DNA from: Antiquaquibacter soli
GTDB lineage: Bacteria; Actinomycetota; Actinomycetes; Actinomycetales; Microbacteriaceae
Direction: 5' to 3'
DNA length: 64,000 nt
NCBI RefSeq assembly: GCF_030580675.1
Contig: NZ_JAUQUB010000003.1
Coordinates: 1 to 64,000 of the forward strand
The translations under genes were made by a program, and so were the position numbers. The notes beneath the pieces were generated by a model. It did not search any database and had not been told where the DNA came from. It saw only the letters and a list, made by a program, of their open reading frames with translations. Shown here piece after piece: positions 60,279 through 64,000 of the stretch (position 1 is the stretch's first letter; every line of letters begins with the position of its first letter).

Positions 60279-60315
60279 GGCGCTCGTGGCGTCGACCCGG
60301 CGCACCCAACCGCAC

Positions 60316-60377
60316 GCGCGGGAGGTGCTGCTTCGCGCGGGAGTCACACCTCCCGCGCTCGGCACCAGCTCCCGCGC
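60316..60377. terminator. Nested inverted repeats between convergent genes
   Basis: GCGCGGGAGGTG (60316-60327) pairs with CACCTCCCGCGC (60347-60358) over a 19-nt loop. GCGCGGGAG occurs twice forward (60316, 60335) and twice inverted (60350, 60369), so alternative stems are possible. Likely bidirectional terminator. Confidence 0.65.
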
Positions 60378-60406
60378 TAGGAGCGGGTGGGCGGTCGCCG
60401 ACCCGG

Positions 60407-61609
60407 TCAGCGGGGGAGCGCTACCCGCCGCCCCACGATGCTAGCCGCGAGCACTACGGCGACGACGAGCACCCCCGCGACCCACGCGAGCCCGGCGTAG
60501 CCGACGAGGGCGAGCACCGGTCCGGCGAGCGCACCACCGCTCGCCCCGGCGAGGCTCATGATCGTGTCGGTGCGGCCCTGCACCTTGAGCCGCGCCTCGC
60601 CCGTCACGAGGTCGGACACGAGAGCCGACCCCGCCACCGTCGCGGAGCTCCAGCCCAGTCCGAGCAGGATGAGTGCGACGACGACGGCGAGCTCGTTCTC
60701 CGCCCCGAAGCCGATGGTCAGCACGGCGAGACCGAGCAGCAGCTGTCCGAGAAGGATGAGCGGGATGCGGCCCCAGCGGTCGCTGAGCCAGCCGAAGAGC
60801 GGCGAGAGCGCGAACATCCCCGCGACATGGAGGCTGATCGTGAAGCCCACCACGGTGAGGCTCGCGCCGTGCGTGGTGAGGTGGACGGGCGTCATCGACA
60901 TGATCGACACCATCACGGCATGGCTCGCAGCGATCGCGGCGATTGCGAACACGAGAGCGGTGCGGCCCCGAACGATCCCCTCGTCGGCCGGAGCGAGCTC
61001 GACGACGCGACCGCGCGCGAGGTCGAGCGGGTCGGGCCGGAGCGCGACGAGGTAGAGCAGCACCGCGACGAATTGCGCGGCGATCGCGATGACGAAGGAG
61101 CCGGTGTGCTCCGGCAGGCCGAGGGCGAGCTGGATGCCCTCCCCCGGGCCGAACAGGTTGGGCCCGGCGACCGCGCCGATCGTCGTCGACCACACCACGA
61201 GCGACAGGTCGCGACCGCGGCGCTCCGGCTCGGCATTGTCCGTCGCGGCGAAGCGCGCCTGGAGCCCCACCGCGGTGCCGACGCCGAGCAGGGCGAACCC
61301 GAGCACGAGCAGCGGGAACACCTGGATGCCCGTCGCGACGACCGTGAGCACCGAGCCGACACCCGACAGCCCTGCCCCGAGCGCGAGCGCCGGCCGACGC
61401 CCCATACGGCGGGCGAAGCGCGCGAGCGGGATGGATGCTGCTGCCGCCCCCAGCGTCGACCCCGTGGCCGCGGCGCCGGAGAAGCTCGGCCCGGCCATCT
61501 CGTTGGCGATCACGGCGCCCATCGCGAGCGTCGCGCCCTGCCCGAGCCCCTGGAGGATCTGCCCCGCGACGAGGGTTCCGACGATGCGCGATTGGACGGT
61601 GGTGCTCAC
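60407..61609 (-). CDS. Major facilitator superfamily transporter
   Basis: 400 residues, about twelve transmembrane helices. RFARRMGRRPALALGAGLSGVG gives motif A, and SDRWGRIPLILLGQLLLG the second copy of motif A in the C-half. The start IVGTLVAGQILQGLGQGATLAMGAVIANEMAG resembles drug-efflux MFS proteins. GTG 61609 is preceded by CAGACT and 6 nt (61621-61616), a weak -10. The substrate is unknown. Confidence 0.87.
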   Translation of the reverse strand: MSTTVQSRIVGTLVAGQILQGLGQGATLAMGAVIANEMAGPSFSGAAATGSTLGAAAASIPLARFARRMGRRPALALGAGLSGVGSVLTVVATGIQVFPLLVLGFALLGVGTAVGLQARFAATDNAEPERRGRDLSLVVWSTTIGAVAGPNLFGPGEGIQLALGLPEHTGSFVIAIAAQFVAVLLYLVALRPDPLDLARGRVVELAPADEGIVRGRTALVFAIAAIAASHAVMVSIMSMTPVHLTTHGASLTVVGFTISLHVAGMFALSPLFGWLSDRWGRIPLILLGQLLLGLAVLTIGFGAENELAVVVALILLGLGWSSATVAGSALVSDLVTGEARLKVQGRTDTIMSLAGASGGALAGPVLALVGYAGLAWVAGVLVVAVVLAASIVGRRVALPR

Positions 61610-61714
61610 CCGCCTAGTCTGCCCTGCGACGCCCTGCCGGGGACCCGGCGATGCGGCACCCGCGGCTCCGATATCCTGATCGCGCCTCACTGCCCGGGAC
61701 TCGACAGGAGCCTC

Positions 61715-63352
61715 ATGATCGTCCGCCGAGTCGTCGCCGCCGCGCTCGCCGCCCTCCTCACCGCCACCGCCCTGACCGCGTGCCTGCCCGGCGACTCCAG
61801 CCGGGTCGTCGTCGGCGGCGAGGGCTTCATCGCGCGAATCGCGGGCGTGACGGTCTCGGGTCCCGCTGGTGTCGCCCCCGAGGGCACCGAGGTGCGACTG
61901 GAGGCGATCGACGCGCCCCTCCCGGGCGACGTCAGCTCCTTCGCCGCCGCGACGGGCACCGCCGTCTCCCTCACCCTGGATGGCGGAAAGCTCCAGCCCG
62001 CCGAGCCGCTCGAGGTCGAGTTCAGCGTGCCCGAATCGGACGACCCGGTCTTCGTCCTCGGCGAGGACGCGAGCACCGGCACCGGCACCGCGTTCGTCGA
62101 CTCTCAGTGGGATGCCGAGCGCGGGGTCGTCACGGCGACCGTCGACCACCTCTCCTGGTTCTCCCCCGTGGCCGTCGACGAGAAGAAGTTCAGCGACACC
62201 GTCGCGGACTGGATCGAGCAGTCCGCCGGAGTGAACACCGCGCGCCCGGACTGCGTCGGCGCCGACGAGGAACTCACGTTCTCGAGCATCCCGGACAACA
62301 TCGTCTGGCCGTGCGCGACGGAGCAGGGCGACTCGGTGGAGTTCAGCCTCCAGTCGAACTCCGGGCTCGTGTGGGAGGTGCTCACCGAACCCCAGGCCGA
62401 CTACGAGCCGCTCACCGCCCTCACGCTCTCCGGCATTGCCACGATCGAGCTCGCCAAGACCGTCGCGGCGGGCCTCCAGGGCGACACCGTGCTCCTGCCG
62501 CTCGAGACCGTGAAGGGATCGTTCGAGCTCGGGGAGGCTCCCTACACGATCGCGCTCCAGGTCGAGCCCGGTCTGTCGCAAGTCACCACGCTCCTCTTCG
62601 GCCTGAGCATGATGTTCCCGTCGAAGTGGCTCGACCTCATCTCGAAAGCCGAGTGCCTGGTCGACGTCGTGAAGTCGGCGACCTCGTCGCCCAGCGGGGA
62701 GACCTGGCGCACCGTCTGGGGGTGCGCGGCGAGCATCCTCACCGGTGCCGGCGGCGCACTGCTGAGCATTCTCACCACCGGGCCCGGACTCTTCGCGACG
62801 CAGATGGACGGGCTCAGCCGCGAGCTCAGCCAGACCAACACGGTGCAATTCACCCTCGGCTACAGCGACCCCACGCAACTCGACGACAAGCCCGCCGGGG
62901 CGTCGTGGCTGTACGAGCTGCCGCAGGAGATCGTCGCCGACCCCGCCGAAGAGGTCGCCGCCCCGGTTCCGGTCGGTGACGGGACCGTCGTGTTCCAGCA
63001 CAGCTCGAGCGTGTGGGTGGGCTGCGAAGGCAAGGCCCACAAGATCATCTTCTACCTCGACGGGGACTACACCGAGCTGAGCTTCGGCCTGGGACTGCAG
63101 GCGCACGCGCCCGAAGGGATGACGGCGGACATCGAGATGCGCGCCGTCGCCGAGGAGGACAGCCGACTTGTGCTGCCCGAGAACTACTCGGGGGAAATCG
63201 GTCGCTGGAGCATCACGCGCGGCCAGCCGCTCGAACGGCAGACCGTGGATGTCACCGGCGTGTGGTCGGTGTCCGTGTCCGCCATCACGAGCACCCCGTG
63301 CGGCTCGGCGGACATCGGCTACGCGGCCCTGCTCGACGCCTACGTGCGCTAG
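61715..63352 (+). CDS. Large lipoprotein of unknown function
   Basis: 545 residues. Signal peptide with lipobox LTAC; mature start CLPGDSSRVVVGGEGF. The first 150 residues form a beta-rich Ig-like region (VTVSGPAGVAPEGTEVRLEAID, LEVEFSVPESDDPVFVLGED, and the DHLSWFSP motif). The remainder has several Cys (RPDCVGADEELTF, WPCATEQ, WGCAAS, EGKAHKI, STPCGSADIGY) which may form disulfides outside the membrane. TATCCT at 61672-61677 and AGGAG before ATG 61715 show a leadered mRNA, unlike most neighbours. Function not assigned. Confidence 0.75.
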   Translation: MIVRRVVAAALAALLTATALTACLPGDSSRVVVGGEGFIARIAGVTVSGPAGVAPEGTEVRLEAIDAPLPGDVSSFAAATGTAVSLTLDGGKLQPAEPLEVEFSVPESDDPVFVLGEDASTGTGTAFVDSQWDAERGVVTATVDHLSWFSPVAVDEKKFSDTVADWIEQSAGVNTARPDCVGADEELTFSSIPDNIVWPCATEQGDSVEFSLQSNSGLVWEVLTEPQADYEPLTALTLSGIATIELAKTVAAGLQGDTVLLPLETVKGSFELGEAPYTIALQVEPGLSQVTTLLFGLSMMFPSKWLDLISKAECLVDVVKSATSSPSGETWRTVWGCAASILTGAGGALLSILTTGPGLFATQMDGLSRELSQTNTVQFTLGYSDPTQLDDKPAGASWLYELPQEIVADPAEEVAAPVPVGDGTVVFQHSSSVWVGCEGKAHKIIFYLDGDYTELSFGLGLQAHAPEGMTADIEMRAVAEEDSRLVLPENYSGEIGRWSITRGQPLERQTVDVTGVWSVSVSAITSTPCGSADIGYAALLDAYVR

Positions 63353-63369
63353 CTGCCTAGGCTGGTGGC

Positions 63370-63993
63370 GTGTCGCGGTTCGAGTCGGTCGAGGAGCTCG
63401 TCACCCACCTCTCGAGGCCGCTCGAGCGGCGCCGCGTGGTGGGGATCGCGGGGGCACCCGGGGCGGGCAAGTCGACCATCGCCGAAGCGGTGGCGCGGAG
63501 CATCCCGACCGCCGCGCTCCTGCCGATGGACGGCTACCACTACCCCCAATCGGTGCTGCGCGACCTCGGCCGCCGCGACCGGATGGGGGCGCCCGACACG
63601 TTCGACGTCGACGCGTTCGTCGCGACGCTCGAGAGCGTTCGCGTCTCCGACGTCGCCGTGCTCGCCCGCGGGTTCGACCGCACCATCGAGGAGCCCGTGC
63701 CCGACGCGATCACGATCGCCCCGGAGAAGTGCACCGTCATCGTCGAAGGCAACTACCTGCTGCTCGACTCCGGCGGCTGGGAGCGCGTCGCGCCGCTGCT
63801 CGACGAGTCGTTCGTGATCGAGGTCGACGACGCCGTGCGCATCGAACGGCTCGTCGCGCGCCACATCCGCTTCGGCAAGAGCGAGCCGGATGCCCGTGCC
63901 TGGGCCCTCGGACCCGACGAGTCCAACGCCCGCCTCATCGCCGCCACCGCGAGCCGCGCCGACCACGTGATCGCGCTGGACGCCGGACGGTAG
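63370..63993 (+). CDS. Nucleoside/pantothenate-kinase-like P-loop kinase
   Basis: 207 residues. Walker A GIAGAPGAGKSTIAEAV, then LLPMDGYHYPQSVLRDLGRRDRMGAPDTFDVDAF (base or sugar contact; DGYHYP is typical of the uridine kinase/pantothenate-kinase-like group), VIVEGNYLLLDSGGWERV, and the lid helix RHIRFGKSEPDARAWALGPDE. It may phosphorylate a nucleoside or a sugar such as fructose; family assignment is firm, substrate is not. GTG 63370 follows TAGGCT (63358-63363) with exactly 6 nt. It ends 7 bp before the end of the window. Confidence 0.88.
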   Translation: MSRFESVEELVTHLSRPLERRRVVGIAGAPGAGKSTIAEAVARSIPTAALLPMDGYHYPQSVLRDLGRRDRMGAPDTFDVDAFVATLESVRVSDVAVLARGFDRTIEEPVPDAITIAPEKCTVIVEGNYLLLDSGGWERVAPLLDESFVIEVDDAVRIERLVARHIRFGKSEPDARAWALGPDESNARLIAATASRADHVIALDAGR

Positions 63994-64000
63994 ACTGGGG

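Noticed and set aside
59870-61714. Frame extending the large lipoprotein upstream to 59870
   Set aside because: Crosses the MFS gene and a terminator; the signal peptide and Shine-Dalgarno set the start at 61715.

Overview
This window is from a high-GC actinobacterium, most likely a member of the Microbacteriaceae or a close relative. The GC content is visibly about 70 percent. Third codon positions are strongly G/C biased, so almost every gene casts long open frames on the opposite strand. Marker content agrees: a DUF3073 gene beside purM, a bacterial sterol-carrier (SCP_3-like) gene near purF and purD, paired crcB/fluC genes, a polyprenol-phosphate mannosyltransferase, and DUF222-HNH (13E12-type) nuclease genes. 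I saw no rRNA, tRNA, CRISPR array, prophage or insertion sequence. The window reads as ordinary chromosome with about 67 genes and very short intergenic gaps.

Layout. 1-6.7 kb: the end of an HNH nuclease gene, a two-component system, and a leftward four-gene redox operon (quinone oxidoreductase, SnoaL-like protein, dihydrolipoyl dehydrogenase, LtrA). 6.7-13.2 kb: small regulator-target pairs. These are a GlxA regulator, a PadR regulator next to a voltage-gated cation channel and facing a flavin monooxygenase, an ArsR regulator with a VOC protein, and a transporter with a reductase. 13.2-17.6 kb: a RimB-like protease divergent from a RimK glutamate ligase fused to a TrkA-C domain, then membrane proteins and a polyprenol-phosphate mannosyltransferase. 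17.6-27.3 kb: a DEAD-box helicase with a long disordered tail and a structured leader, an esterase, GNAT and NUDIX proteins, an RND pump, and a MocR/YczE pair with a 40-residue protein. 27.3-32.6 kb: a TipA-like MerR regulator with an internal translation start, an XRE-cupin regulator facing a thioredoxin-reductase/methyltransferase fusion, and a DUF4097-PadR operon. 32.7-43.4 kb: an APC permease with two FluC channels, a VanY-like lipoprotein, an ATPase, a luciferase-like oxidoreductase, a LacI-controlled sugar ABC operon, and lspA. 43.4-56 kb: a purine region (purM, purF, purD, purC) broken up by a two-component system, a second DUF222-HNH gene with an SOS box, and small membrane proteins. 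56-64 kb: secreted or anchored proteins, a MarR/CatE-type pair, hydrolases, an exporter, a large lipoprotein and a P-loop kinase.

How it works together. The region is dominated by local regulators next to or facing their likely targets, and many of these intergenic gaps contain an inverted repeat that looks like the operator. The strongest window-wide signal is that about two dozen genes have a TANNNT-like -10 hexamer followed by exactly 6 nt and then ATG or GTG. This places the transcription start on the start codon, so these genes are probably leaderless. The rule also settles several start codons and helps separate internal operon genes (Shine-Dalgarno or stop/start overlap) from promoter-proximal ones.
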